DNA of 64,000 nucleotides from Dechloromonas sp. (GCA_017302355.1 JAFLDQ010000002.1:28947-92946), one strand, 5' to 3'. Shown: positions 16,885 through 26,171, numbered from the stretch's first letter. Program-made: numbers and translations. The notes: generated by a model from the sequence alone, not told the origin.

Positions 16885-17663
16885 AAAGTCTTCCGAGCCG
16901 TTTTGCCGTTTCGCTGCTGGCAGGCCTGCTGAGCCTCCCCGCATTCGCCGCGGAGCCCGTCGCCACGGTAAACGGAACTGCAATCTCGGCCGCGCGCGCC
17001 GATGCGATGATTGCCGAGCAACGCGCCCAGGGCGCCCCCGAGAGCGCCCAACTCAAGGATGCCGTCCGTGAGGAACTGATCCGTCGCGAAGTCCTGAGCC
17101 AGGAGGCTGCCAAGAAGGGCTTCGACAAGAAGGCCGATGTACAGGCGCAGATGGAGATGGCCAAACAGGCCATCCTGATCCGTGCCTACCTTCAGGACTT
17201 CGTAAAGACGAACCCGGTCGGCGAAGCCGATCTCAAGAAGGAATACGACTCGATCAAGGGCCGGATGGGCGACAAGGAATACAAGCCGCGCCACGTCCTG
17301 GTGGAAACCGAAGACCAGGCCAAGGCCATCATCGCCAAGCTGCAGGGCGGCTCGAAGTTCGAGGACCTGGCGAAAGAATCGCGTGACCCGGGCTCGAAGG
17401 AGCGCGGCGGCGACCTGGGTTGGAGCAATCCCGGCATGTTCGTGAAGCCGTTCTCCGAAGCGATGGTGAAGCTGGAGAAGGGCAAGTACACCACTACCCC
17501 GGTGAAGAGCGATTTCGGCTACCACGTCATCATGCTCGAGGACGTTCGTGCGCTCCAGGCTCCGGGCTATGATGAAGTGAAGCCTCAGCTGCAGCAGCGC
17601 CTGCAGCAGCAGAAGGTCGAGAAGCACGTGCTCGACCTTCGCAGCAAGGCGAAGGTACAGTAA
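16881..17663 (+). CDS. Periplasmic parvulin-type peptidyl-prolyl isomerase
   Basis: A 260-aa secreted folding factor. The signal peptide spans residues 1-23 (cut after AFA). A SurA_N-like helical domain (~25-125, starting PVATVNGTAISAARAD) is followed by one parvulin domain at ~130-225: RHVLVETEDQAKAIIAKL, then SKERGGDLGW, FVKPFSEAMVKL and FGYHVIMLED. The architecture matches PrsA/PpiC-type chaperones of outer-membrane protein biogenesis. It is last in the yciB operon, directly before a strong terminator. Confidence 0.93.
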   Translation: MKSLPSRFAVSLLAGLLSLPAFAAEPVATVNGTAISAARADAMIAEQRAQGAPESAQLKDAVREELIRREVLSQEAAKKGFDKKADVQAQMEMAKQAILIRAYLQDFVKTNPVGEADLKKEYDSIKGRMGDKEYKPRHVLVETEDQAKAIIAKLQGGSKFEDLAKESRDPGSKERGGDLGWSNPGMFVKPFSEAMVKLEKGKYTTTPVKSDFGYHVIMLEDVRALQAPGYDEVKPQLQQRLQQQKVEKHVLDLRSKAKVQ

Positions 17664-17702
17664 CTGCGCTTCGGGCGAAAAGCGCCCGCAGCAGCTGGAT
17701 CA

Positions 17703-17735
17703 AAAAAGGGCCGACGGATTCCGTCGGCCCTTTTT
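17703..17735. terminator. Strong bidirectional rho-independent terminator
   Basis: A 15-bp stem AAAAAGGGCCGACGG / CCGTCGGCCCTTTTT with a 3-nt loop (17718-17720). It is flanked by A and T tracts, so it can end both the plus-strand yciB-ppiC operon and the convergent minus-strand acyl-CoA dehydrogenase transcript. Confidence 0.93.
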
Positions 17736-17763
17736 GCTGGCTGAGCCAGGACGGCGCTGCGTA

Positions 17764-19560
17764 TCAGAACTGCTCTTCGCTCAACTCCAGCGCACCGGCC
17801 GCACCATTGACCACCGCGTAGGAAAGCCCGCGCGCCTCGGACATCACATGATCGGCAAAGAAGCGCGCCGTCACGATCTTGGCTTCGAAGAAACGGGCGT
17901 CGCCTTCGCCGGCAGCCAGTTTCGCCCGCGCGACCAAGGCCGCACGCGCCATCTGCCAGCCCCCTGCGACGATGCCAAGCAGCTTCAGGAAAGGAACGGA
18001 GCCAACCGACACGGCCTTGATATCCTTTGCATAGTTAGCGACGATGTACGCAACCGCCTCTTCCACTGCATCCACGCCTTCGGCCAGCGCCCCGCGCATC
18101 GCGGCAAACGCGGCACCGTCTGCAGCGGCGAGTTCGGCTTCCACCCCACGCATGTCCGCGATCACGCTCGCGATCGTCGCGCCGTTTTCGCGTGCGATCT
18201 TGCGTCCGATCAGGTCGTTCGCCTGGATGGCCGTCGTGCCCTCGTAGATCGGCGTGATACGCGCGTCGCGAAGATGCTGCGCCGCTCCGGTCTCCTCGAT
18301 GAAGCCCATCCCGCCGTGGACCTGGATGCCCGTCGATGCCACATCGACCGAGTTTTCGGTGCACCACCCCTTGACGACCGGAATCATCAGATCGACGAAG
18401 GCCTGGTTGCGCGCGCGCACGGTCTCGTCGGCGTGGTGGTGGGCCTTGTCGGTCGCGGCACCGACGACGTAGGCCAGCGCGCGCATGGCCTCGCTCTTGC
18501 TCTTCATCGACATCAGCATGCGGCGCACGTCCGCGTGATGAAGGATGCTGACCTTTGGACCGCCACGCACGCCTGCCTCGGTGCCCTGGACACGATCCTT
18601 CGCGTACTGGAGCGCATGCTGATAGGCGCGCTCGGACAAGGCGAGGCCTTCCATGCCGACGGCAAAGCGCGCCTCGTTCATCATGATGAACATGTACTCG
18701 AGGCCGCGATTGGCTTCGCCCACCAGGGTGCCGATCGCGCCGCCGTTGTCACCGAAGGCCAGCACGCAGGTCGGACTGGCGTGGATGCCGAGCTTGTGCT
18801 CGATCGACACGCAGTGCGCGTCGTTGCGGGCCCCCAGGCTGCCATCGGCATTGACCAGGTACTTGGGCACGACGAACAGCGAAATGCCCTTCACCCCTTC
18901 GGGCGCATCCGGCAGGCGCGCCAGCACGAGGTGGATGATGTTCTCGGTGAGGTCGTGCTCGCCATAGGTGATGAAGATCTTCTGCCCTAAGATCCGGTAG
19001 GTACCGTCGCCCTGCGGCTCCGCGCGAGTGCGCACCGCCGCGAGGTCTGAGCCGGCCTGCGGTTCGGTCAGGTTCATGGTGCCGGTCCATTCACCCGACA
19101 CCATCTTCGGCAGGTACATCGCCTTCTGCTCGTCACTGCCGCGCAGCATCAGCGCCTCGATGGCGCCGGTGGTCAGCATCGGGCACAGCGAGAAGGCCAT
19201 GTTGGCCGACTTCCACATTTCCATCACGGCCGTAGCGATGAGCTTGGGGAGTCCCTGGCCACCGAATTCGGGATCACCTGCCAGCGCCGGCCACCCAGCC
19301 TCGCGGAACTGGTCATACGCCGCCTTCCAGCCCGTGGCGGTCCTGACCTCACCGTCGTGCCAGCTTGCCCCTTCCTGATCGCCAACCCGGTTCAGCGGAG
19401 CGAGAACGCCGCTGGCAAACTTGTCGGCCTCTTCGAGAATCGCATCGGCGAGTTCGACCGAGACTTCCTCGTTGCCCGGAAGTTGGGCGATCTCGTCCAG
19501 TCCAGCCAGTTCTCGCATCACGAACTGCATGTCACGGATAGGTGCGGCGTAGTTGCTCAT
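17764..19560 (-). CDS. Acyl-CoA dehydrogenase, DmdC-like 600-residue class
   Basis: A 598-aa FAD-dependent acyl-CoA dehydrogenase of the long class with an extra C-terminal domain, similar to 3-methylthiopropanoyl-CoA dehydrogenase (DmdC). The FAD/substrate motif TMNLTEPQAGSD lies at ~161-172 and the dehydrogenase core at ~150-460. The catalytic base is E440 in PIYEGTTAIQANDL, followed by IGRK. The start ATG at 19560 gives MSNYAAPIRDMQFVM; the much longer frame upstream is shadow over the membrane-protein gene. It lies 50 bp downstream of that gene and in line with etfBA, its electron acceptor. The exact chain length or methylthio specificity cannot be told from sequence. Confidence 0.93.
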   Translation of the reverse strand: MSNYAAPIRDMQFVMRELAGLDEIAQLPGNEEVSVELADAILEEADKFASGVLAPLNRVGDQEGASWHDGEVRTATGWKAAYDQFREAGWPALAGDPEFGGQGLPKLIATAVMEMWKSANMAFSLCPMLTTGAIEALMLRGSDEQKAMYLPKMVSGEWTGTMNLTEPQAGSDLAAVRTRAEPQGDGTYRILGQKIFITYGEHDLTENIIHLVLARLPDAPEGVKGISLFVVPKYLVNADGSLGARNDAHCVSIEHKLGIHASPTCVLAFGDNGGAIGTLVGEANRGLEYMFIMMNEARFAVGMEGLALSERAYQHALQYAKDRVQGTEAGVRGGPKVSILHHADVRRMLMSMKSKSEAMRALAYVVGAATDKAHHHADETVRARNQAFVDLMIPVVKGWCTENSVDVASTGIQVHGGMGFIEETGAAQHLRDARITPIYEGTTAIQANDLIGRKIARENGATIASVIADMRGVEAELAAADGAAFAAMRGALAEGVDAVEEAVAYIVANYAKDIKAVSVGSVPFLKLLGIVAGGWQMARAALVARAKLAAGEGDARFFEAKIVTARFFADHVMSEARGLSYAVVNGAAGALELSEEQF

Positions 19561-19610
19561 GGATGACTCCCTCTCGTTTATATATTCGACGCTGGTTGCC
19601 CAGGTCTCGA

Positions 19611-20276
19611 CTATTTGTTGCTCAGATAGCGCGCATCGTCGAAGCCCGCCACCCACTCGGGTTTGTAGATCACCAGCAGGGTCACGACGGCACCACTGAT
19701 CCAGGCTTCGGAAAACCCCAACAGCAGGAAATACGGCAGGTAATCGCTCAGCAGGAAATCCGCCGGATAGGCACCGGCGAACACCAGGAGTGCGGACGCG
19801 ATCACGCCCTGCGCCATGACCGTGATGGCTGAACAGGCGAAGCCGACCACAAAGATGAAAATGAAAAAATGCGCTGGCAGCGTGCGCTCGACGAGCTTGT
19901 GCAGGCTCGTCGCCACCAGCACCGGCAACGCCACGGTGACGATGAAATTGACCGGCCAGGCCTGCCATTCGATCGCACCGTTTAGCGTGATGCCGCACAA
20001 CGCCAGTGCCATCGCCAGAACGGCCAGCCGCGCCCCCAATACCAGCGTGGCGGCCATCGCTCCGAGCAGATGCAGATCGAGGCCCGGCTTGACGCCGGCC
20101 TTCATGCTCCAGACGAAGGTCAGGACCACCGCGCAGCCCAGCATCACGTTCAGCGCGGGGCCCTGCTGAAGTCGCCGCCAAGGCGCTCTTCGCAGCAAGT
20201 CCCAGAACACGAAGGCCGACAGCAGGACCATGATCACGTGCCACGCCGTCGGAAACAGCGCTGCCTCGAGGTTCAC
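19611..20276 (-). CDS. Multi-pass membrane protein, CbiM/COG3235-like
   Basis: A 221-aa hydrophobic protein with about six to seven membrane segments, beginning MNLEAALFPTAWHVIMVLL (GTG start). The interior DLHLLGAMAATLVLGARLAVL resembles the predicted-membrane-protein family often annotated as energy-coupling-factor/CbiM-like permease. No substrate can be assigned. It sits inside the etfBA-acyl-CoA dehydrogenase operon: 28 bp after etfA and 50 bp before the dehydrogenase, same strand. It may only share the transcript, but a role linked to flavin/ETF metabolism is conceivable. Confidence 0.75.
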   Translation of the reverse strand: MNLEAALFPTAWHVIMVLLSAFVFWDLLRRAPWRRLQQGPALNVMLGCAVVLTFVWSMKAGVKPGLDLHLLGAMAATLVLGARLAVLAMALALCGITLNGAIEWQAWPVNFIVTVALPVLVATSLHKLVERTLPAHFFIFIFVVGFACSAITVMAQGVIASALLVFAGAYPADFLLSDYLPYFLLLGFSEAWISGAVVTLLVIYKPEWVAGFDDARYLSNK

Positions 20277-20304
20277 GACCTCTCCCGCCGGTGTGCGTGC
20301 CGAT

Positions 20305-21237
20305 TCAGCCGACGGCGGCCGTCAGTTCCGGGATCAGGGCGAACAGGTCGCCCACCAGGCCGTAGTCTGCCACCTGGAAGATGGGCGCTTCCGGATCCTT
20401 GTTGATCGCCACGATCACCTTGGAGTCCTTCATGCCCGCGAGGTGCTGGATCGCGCCCGAAATGCCCACCGCGATGTAGAGCTGCGGCGCCACGATCTTG
20501 CCCGTCTGCCCGACCTGGTAGTCGTTGGGCACATAGCCCGCGTCGACCGCCGCACGGCTCGCACCGAGCGCCGCACCGAGCTTGTCGGCCAGCGGCTCGA
20601 GCAAGGTGTGATAGTTCTCGCCGCTGCCCACGCCGCGACCACCGGAGACGATGATCTTCGCCGCGCCCAGTTCGGGACGGGCACTCTTGGTGAGCTCGCG
20701 ACCGACGAGCACACTCATCCCCAGATCGGCTGCCGCAGCAATCGCTTCGACCGCCGCCGCGCCACCCTCGCCCGCTGCCTCGAAGGCGGTGGTGCGCACG
20801 GTGATGACCTTGATGGCGTCAGCGCTCTTGACCGTGGCTAACGCGTTGCCGGCATAGATCGGGCGCACGAAGGTGTCGGTAGCTTCCACCCCGACGATGT
20901 CGGAGATCTGCGCCACATCCAGCATCGCCGCCACGCGCGGCAACAGGTTCTTGCCCGCGCTCGTGGCCGGCGCCAGTACGTGGCTGTAGGCCGGTGCCAG
21001 GCCCTTTACCAGTTCGGCGACGTTTTCGGCGCCCTGCGTTTCATAGTGCAGCGCATCGCACACCAGCACCTTGGTGACACCGACAAGCTTGGTGGCCGCT
21101 GCTGCCGCAGCACCGCAGCTAGAACCTGCCACCAGCACATGAATGTCTCCGCCGATCTTTACCGCTGCGCCAACGGTGTTGAGCGTGGCCGCCTTGATCG
21201 ACTGATTGTCGTGTTCCGCAATAACCAGGATCGCCAT
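20305..21237 (-). CDS. etfA: Electron transfer flavoprotein alpha subunit
   Basis: A 310-aa FAD-binding subunit that accepts electrons from acyl-CoA dehydrogenases and passes them to ETF:quinone oxidoreductase. The C-terminal FAD motif runs [28 protein letters not shown], then [10 protein letters not shown] at the end. It is 1 nt from the etfB stop, a classic etfB-etfA pair. Subunit length is normal. Confidence 0.97.
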   Translation of the reverse strand: MAILVIAEHDNQSIKAATLNTVGAAVKIGGDIHVLVAGSSCGAAAAAATKLVGVTKVLVCDALHYETQGAENVAELVKGLAPAYSHVLAPATSAGKNLLPRVAAMLDVAQISDIVGVEATDTFVRPIYAGNALATVKSADAIKVITVRTTAFEAAGEGGAAAVEAIAAAADLGMSVLVGRELTKSARPELGAAKIIVSGGRGVGSGENYHTLLEPLADKLGAALGASRAAVDAGYVPNDYQVGQTGKIVAPQLYIAVGISGAIQHLAGMKDSKVIVAINKDPEAPIFQVADYGLVGDLFALIPELTAAVG

Positions 21238-21238
21238 G

Positions 21239-21988
21239 TCAGATCACCTTCGCTTCGTTCTTGAGTTTGTCGACCAGCTGGGCCACATCGGCCACGCGCA
21301 CGCCGGCACTGCGCTTGGGCGGCTCGGCTACCTTGAGCGTGGCAAGCCGAGGCGAGACGTCCACGCCGAGCTCTGACGGCTTCAAGGTCTCAAGCGGCTT
21401 CTTCTTGGCCTTCATGATGTTGGGCAGCGTCGCGTAACGCGGCTCGTTCAGGCGCAGATCGGTGGTCACCACCGCCGGCAAGCGGATCTCGAGCGTCTCG
21501 AGACCGCCGTCGATCTCGCGCATCACCGTCGCCTTGCCCTCGGCCAGGGTCAACTTGGAAGCGAAGGTGGCCTGCGGCCAGCCCATCAACGCAGCGAGCA
21601 TCTGGCCGGTCTGGTTAGCGTCGTCGTCGATGGCCTGCTTGCCGCAGATCACCAGCGCCGGTCCTTCCTTGTCGCACACCGCCTTCAGCAGCTTGGCCAC
21701 CGCCAGCGGTTGAAGCTCGGCGTCGCTCTCGACCAGGATGCCGCGGTCGGCGCCGATCGCCATCGCCGCGCGCAGCGTCTCCTGACAGGCCGTCACGCCG
21801 CAAGACACCGCCACGACCTCGGTCGCCACGCCCGCTTCCTTCAGACGCACCGCCTCTTCCACCGCAATCTCGTCGAACGGGTTCATGCTCATCTTCACAT
21901 TCGCGATGTCCACGCCAGAGCCATCGGCTTTCACGCGAACCTTCACGTTGTAATCCACCACGCGTTTGACCGGAACAAGAATCTTCAC
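21239..21988 (-). CDS. etfB: Electron transfer flavoprotein beta subunit
   Basis: A 249-aa AMP-binding subunit of ETF, with the family N-terminus [20 protein letters not shown] and the [24 protein letters not shown] signature. I set the start at the GTG at 21988, which is preceded by AGGAG at 9 nt and gives the usual 249-residue length. The further 13 in-frame codons upstream are not family-like. It is the first gene of the operon etfB-etfA-membrane protein-acyl-CoA dehydrogenase, facing a TetR gene across ~180 bp. Confidence 0.97.
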   Translation of the reverse strand: MKILVPVKRVVDYNVKVRVKADGSGVDIANVKMSMNPFDEIAVEEAVRLKEAGVATEVVAVSCGVTACQETLRAAMAIGADRGILVESDAELQPLAVAKLLKAVCDKEGPALVICGKQAIDDDANQTGQMLAALMGWPQATFASKLTLAEGKATVMREIDGGLETLEIRLPAVVTTDLRLNEPRYATLPNIMKAKKKPLETLKPSELGVDVSPRLATLKVAEPPKRSAGVRVADVAQLVDKLKNEAKVI

Positions 21989-22103
21989 TGTACCGCGCTC
22001 CTCATGTTGTTCAAATGTGCCAGCCAAGTCATGCCGGGCCGGTTGGGTCGATTATGTCACCTCTTCCCCGCATTGGCTCAACGCCGGCGAGCCGCGCGAT
22101 TCA

Positions 22104-22140
22104 CCATACTGTGCGGTATGGGAACGTACGGTAGCGTACG
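22104..22140. promoter_or_regulatory. Palindrome cluster between etfB and tetR, candidate TetR operator
   Basis: CCATAC-N6-GTATGG (22104-22121) is a perfect inverted repeat. It is followed at once by CGTACGGTAGCGTACG (22125-22140), containing two copies of the self-palindrome CGTACG. A further CCGTATGG occurs at 22164-22171. This symmetry in the divergent spacer between the ETF operon and a TetR regulator suggests repressor binding controlling both directions. Confidence 0.6.
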
Positions 22141-22167
22141 GTGAATAAATCGTCAATACTTGTCCGT

Positions 22168-22767
22168 ATGGAATCAGAAATCAAGCAAAAGAGACCGCAG
22201 CTCGACCGACAGGCATGGATTGCAGGCGCTATCGAAGTGTTGGCCGACGAAGGCGTGGCCGGGCTGCGCGTCGAAGTGCTCGCCAAGCGTCTCAAGGTCA
22301 CGAAGGGAAGCTTCTACTGGCATTTCCAGGACAGGCGCGACCTGCTGATGGCCGTGCTGGGCGAGTGGAAGGAAGGGCGCATCCGCGACATCCTGAAGCA
22401 GACACGCGCGCAGCCGGGACGGGAGCTCGAGCAGATCTACCACGTCATCGACGTCTACAGCACGAGCCGCAATCGCCGCGGCGTCGTGATCGAACTGGCC
22501 GTGCGCGACTGGGCGAGGCGCGACCCGGAAGCCGCCGCGATCGTCGCCGAGGTGGACGACGTCCGCCTGCGCTCTTCGCGCGACCTGTTCCTGGCCTGTG
22601 GCCTGTCGGCAGAAGAAGCATCGAGCCGCTCGATGCTGCTATACGCCTACGTCTTTGGCGTGTCGCTCATGCTGTACGACAGGTTTCACCCTGACATTCC
22701 GGCCCTCAAGCGGGAAATTGCCCACATCATCGCGCGCCACGCCGGCGAGACCGCACCCGCTTCCTGA
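22168..22767 (+). CDS. TetR-family transcriptional regulator, probable repressor of the acyl-CoA oxidation genes
   Basis: A 199-aa regulator. The N-terminal HTH occupies residues ~10-60: AWIAGAIEVLADEGVAGLRVEVLAKRL, then VTKGSFYWHFQDRRDLLMAVL. The remaining helices form a ligand pocket. It is divergent from etfBA and surrounded by acyl-CoA genes, so an acyl-CoA-sensing role like PsrA/FadP is likely but inferred. I took the ATG at 22168; an in-frame GTG at 22141 would abut the palindromes. It converges with tatD, leaving 4 nt between stops. Confidence 0.88.
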   Translation: MESEIKQKRPQLDRQAWIAGAIEVLADEGVAGLRVEVLAKRLKVTKGSFYWHFQDRRDLLMAVLGEWKEGRIRDILKQTRAQPGRELEQIYHVIDVYSTSRNRRGVVIELAVRDWARRDPEAAAIVAEVDDVRLRSSRDLFLACGLSAEEASSRSMLLYAYVFGVSLMLYDRFHPDIPALKREIAHIIARHAGETAPAS

Positions 22768-22771
22768 TCCC

Positions 22772-23551
22772 TCAGCGCCGAGGGGACGCACCCAGGCGCG
22801 GGAAGACGGCAAATGCGTTCTCGCTTGTCGCCGCTGCGACCTGCTCCAAAGAAATTCCGCGCAGATCGGCAAGAATTGCGGCAAATCGCGCCAGGTTCGC
22901 GGGCTCGTTGCGCCCGCGTTGCGCCCACGCCGGCGGAATGTCTGGCGCGTCGGTCTCGAGGACGATCGCCTCGAGCGGCAGCTCTGCGGCAAGGCTGCGG
23001 ATCCGGGACGAACCTTCGAACGACATCGCCCCGCCGAAGCCGAGCTTGAAGCCAAGCGCCATGAAGGCTTCGGCCTGCTGGCGGCTACCGTTGAAGGCAT
23101 GCGCAACCCCGCCGCAAACCTCGATACGCCGCAGGTGCTTGAGTATCGAGTCGATCGCGCGCCTCACGTGAAGGATCACCGGCAGCCCGTGCCTGCGCGC
23201 GAGCCTCAGCTGCGCGACAAAGAAGCGCTCCTGGATCACCGGATCCAGCTCGGGTACGAAGTAGTCCAGCCCGATCTCGCCCACCGCCAGCGCCCCGCCG
23301 TGCGCGAGCTTTTCGTCGAGCAGATCGAGGTCTTCCCCGCAGGCAGTCATGACGTACATCGGGTGGATGCCGAGCGCGTGATGAACGTCGGTGTTCATTG
23401 CCGCCAGCGCGGCGACACGCGCAAAGCTGGCGGCATCGACCGCGGGCACAACGAAGGCACCCACACCGCCCGCGCGCGCGGCGTCCATCACCTGCGGCCT
23501 GTCCGCGTCGAACTCCGCCGCGTCGAGGTGGATATGGGTGTCGACCAGCAT
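22772..23551 (-). CDS. TatD-family metal-dependent hydrolase (DNase)
   Basis: A 259-aa TIM-barrel metallohydrolase of the TatD family, 3'-5' exonucleases on DNA and RNA. The metal motif DTHIHLD lies near the start. Further ligands are in VGEIGLDYF, ILHVRRA, HAFNGSRQQA and ETDAPDIPP. The start at 23551 (MLVDTHIHL) is standard. It follows the ECHDC3-like gene by 16 bp on the same strand. Confidence 0.93.
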   Translation of the reverse strand: MLVDTHIHLDAAEFDADRPQVMDAARAGGVGAFVVPAVDAASFARVAALAAMNTDVHHALGIHPMYVMTACGEDLDLLDEKLAHGGALAVGEIGLDYFVPELDPVIQERFFVAQLRLARRHGLPVILHVRRAIDSILKHLRRIEVCGGVAHAFNGSRQQAEAFMALGFKLGFGGAMSFEGSSRIRSLAAELPLEAIVLETDAPDIPPAWAQRGRNEPANLARFAAILADLRGISLEQVAAATSENAFAVFPRLGASPRR

Positions 23552-23567
23552 TGGCGCCCGACTCCCC

Positions 23568-24368
23568 TCAGCAGCCCTTCCACTCAGGCTTGCGCTTGGA
23601 GACGAAGGCATCGATGCCCTCGGCCGCATCCTCGGTCATCATGTTGCAGGCCATGGTCTCAGCGGCCATCTGATAGGCCGCGTCGAGGCCCATCTCGAGT
23701 TGGCGGTAGAACATCTGTTTTCCCGTCCTGATCGCCACGGGAGACTTGGCGACGATGCTCGCCGCCAGGCGGCCGAGTTCGTCGTCAAGCCGATCGGCGG
23801 GGACGACGCGGTTGACGAGCCCCCGCCGCTGCGCCTCCGCCGCATCGATGAAATCACCGGTCACCAGCATTTCGAAGGCCTGCTTGCGTCCCATGTTGCG
23901 CGACAGACCAACGCTGGGTGTGGAGCAGAACAAACCGACATTGATGCCCGAAACGGCAAAGCGCGCCGTATCCGCGGCAACGGCGAGATCGCACATCGAC
24001 ACCAACTGGCACCCGGCCGCCGTTGCGATACCGTGCACTCGAGCGATCACCGGTTGCGGCAGCGCGGTCAGCTTCATCATCAACTTGCCACACAAGCGGA
24101 ACAGCGCCTGCTGGAACGAGAGCACAGGGTTCGCGCGCATCTCCTTCAGATCATGGCCCGCGCAGAACGCCTTGCCGGCGCCCGCGAGAACGACGACCCG
24201 CACCGACTCATCCCTGGCGATCCGATCCACCTCGGCGACAAGCGCCTCGAGCATCGCGACCGAGAGCGAATTGAACTGGGCGGGACGATTCAGCGTCAGC
24301 GTCGTCACACCTCCTTCGTCATGGCGCAATAACATCGCGTTCTCGTCCTGGTTCGCACTTCCGCTCAT
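23568..24368 (-). CDS. Crotonase-fold protein resembling ECHDC3, lacking hydratase glutamates
   Basis: A 266-aa enoyl-CoA hydratase/isomerase-family protein with the oxyanion region FCAGHDLKEM and the second region VHGIATAAGCQLVSMCDLAVA. The two catalytic glutamates of classical hydratases (GGGCE and the E in the F-G-x-PE motif 20 residues later) are Q121 and G141 here. The stretch SGINVGLFCSTPSVGLSR matches the ECHDC3-like subfamily. It is therefore unlikely to be a standard beta-oxidation hydratase. It lies between the acyl-CoA ligase (97-bp gap) and tatD. The actual reaction is unknown. Confidence 0.88.
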   Translation of the reverse strand: MSGSANQDENAMLLRHDEGGVTTLTLNRPAQFNSLSVAMLEALVAEVDRIARDESVRVVVLAGAGKAFCAGHDLKEMRANPVLSFQQALFRLCGKLMMKLTALPQPVIARVHGIATAAGCQLVSMCDLAVAADTARFAVSGINVGLFCSTPSVGLSRNMGRKQAFEMLVTGDFIDAAEAQRRGLVNRVVPADRLDDELGRLAASIVAKSPVAIRTGKQMFYRQLEMGLDAAYQMAAETMACNMMTEDAAEGIDAFVSKRKPEWKGC

Positions 24369-24465
24369 CTCTCCTCCTCGCTCCCTTTACGTTAACGTCA
24401 ATGGCCGCTCATGGTAGCGCCTCGCACCATGAACGGCCATCGATCTCGGACCCTGCCCGCCCTCC

Positions 24466-26118
24466 TCACTCGAAGGACGCAGTCGATTTCGCCTTCTCAC
24501 GCAGGACAAACTTCTGGATCTTGCCGGTCGAGGTTTTGGGGACTTCACCGAAGACGATCTTTTTGGGCACCTTGAAACCCGCCAGATGCTCGCGACAATG
24601 CGCGACGATCTGCTCCACCGTGGCCTCGACACCTTCGCGCAGTTCGACAAAGGCGCACGGCACCTCGCCCCATTTATCGTCGGGCAAGGCGACCACCGCG
24701 GCGGCCATCACGGCCGGGTGCTTGTAGAGCGCATCCTCCACCTCGATGGACGAGATGTTCTCGCCGCCCGAGATGATGATGTCCTTGGAGCGGTCCTTGA
24801 TCTTGACGTAGCCGTCGGGCTGCATCACCGCGAGGTCGCCGGTGTGATACCAGCCGCCGCGGAACGACTCCTCCGTCGCAGCGGGGTTCTTGAGGTATCC
24901 CTTCATCACCAGATTGCCGCGGAACATGATCTCGCCCATCGTCTCGCCATCCCACGGAACGGGCTCCATGGTAGCCGGGTCGAGCACCGAGATGCCTTCC
25001 TGGGCGTGATAGCGCACGCCCTGCCGACCGTTCAGCGTGACCTGCTCGGCGAGCGGTAGGGCCCGCCATTCGTCATGCTTTGCGCACACTGCGGCAGGAC
25101 CGTAGGTTTCGGTCAGGCCGTACACATGGGTGATGTCGAAGCCGATCTTCGCCATGCCCTCGATCACCGCGGCGGGCGGCGGCGCCGCTGCCACCAGGCC
25201 CGACACCTTGTGGTTGATCCCCTTGCGCCATTCCTCGGGGGCGTTGGCGAGCATCGAATGCACGATGGGCGCGCCGCAGTAGTGCGTCACGCCATGGTCG
25301 CGAATGGCGTCGAAGATCAGTCGCGGATCGACGCGCCGCAGGCATACGTTGATGCCGGCATTGGCAGCCATGGTCCATGCGAAGCACCAGCCATTGCAGT
25401 GGAACATCGGCAAGGTCCACAAATACACCGAATGCGGCGGCATGCCCCAGGACACGATGTTGGACATCGCGTTCAGGTACGCACCGCGATGGTGATAGAC
25501 GACCCCCTTTGGATTGCCAGTCGTACCCGACGTGTAGTTGAGCGAGATCGCGTCCCATTCGTCGGCCGGCTGTTCAAACTCGAACTCGGCACTGCCCGTT
25601 GCCAGCAAGGCTTCGTAGTCGAGCGAGCCGATGCGATCCCCCGGTCCGGAATATTCGGGATCGTCGACGTCGATGACGATCATGTCCGGACGCTGAGCCA
25701 GCTCGATCGCTTTCTTCATGATGCGGGCGTACTCGCGATCGGTGATCAGCACCTTCGCTTCGCCGTGGTTGAGGATGAAGGCGACGGCTTCCGCATCGAG
25801 CCGGGTGTTCACGGTATTGAGCACCGCACCGCAGGCCGGCACGCCGAAATGGCATTCGAACATTTCGGGCGTGTTGTTGAGCACCACGGCGACCGTGTCG
25901 CCCTTGCCGACGCCGAGCTGACGCAGCGCCGAGCCGAGCCGCCGCGCCCGCGTGTAGCTCTCCCGCCAGGTGTAGCTGCGCTTACCGTGCACCACCGCGA
26001 CACGGTCCGGGTAAATGTAGGCGCTGCGCTCGATGAAGGTCAGCGGCGTCAAAGGTACGTAGTTCGCCGCATTCTTTTCCAGGCCCTGCATATAGGGCGA
26101 TTGCTTGCTCTCGCTCAT
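24466..26118 (-). CDS. Acyl-CoA synthetase (AMP-forming), medium-chain/DmdB-like
   Basis: A 550-aa adenylate-forming ligase. The P-loop-like motif LNYTSGTTGNPKGVVYHHRG, the core motif VYGLTETYGPA, YHTGDLAVMQPDGYVKIKDRSKD and the C-terminal lysine region TSTGKIQKFVLREKA are all intact. The opening NYVPLTPLTFIERSAYIYPDR is shared by AlkK/DmdB-type ligases for medium-chain or methylthio-propionyl substrates. The start at 26118 is preceded by AGGGAGAG. Together with the DmdC-like dehydrogenase and ETF it forms an acyl-CoA oxidation set; the substrate is unresolved. Confidence 0.93.
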   Translation of the reverse strand: MSESKQSPYMQGLEKNAANYVPLTPLTFIERSAYIYPDRVAVVHGKRSYTWRESYTRARRLGSALRQLGVGKGDTVAVVLNNTPEMFECHFGVPACGAVLNTVNTRLDAEAVAFILNHGEAKVLITDREYARIMKKAIELAQRPDMIVIDVDDPEYSGPGDRIGSLDYEALLATGSAEFEFEQPADEWDAISLNYTSGTTGNPKGVVYHHRGAYLNAMSNIVSWGMPPHSVYLWTLPMFHCNGWCFAWTMAANAGINVCLRRVDPRLIFDAIRDHGVTHYCGAPIVHSMLANAPEEWRKGINHKVSGLVAAAPPPAAVIEGMAKIGFDITHVYGLTETYGPAAVCAKHDEWRALPLAEQVTLNGRQGVRYHAQEGISVLDPATMEPVPWDGETMGEIMFRGNLVMKGYLKNPAATEESFRGGWYHTGDLAVMQPDGYVKIKDRSKDIIISGGENISSIEVEDALYKHPAVMAAAVVALPDDKWGEVPCAFVELREGVEATVEQIVAHCREHLAGFKVPKKIVFGEVPKTSTGKIQKFVLREKAKSTASFE

Positions 26119-26171
26119 TCGGACTCTCTCCCTGTAAGTGATCCGCATTTGCTTCGCTGCACCCCCGCGCG

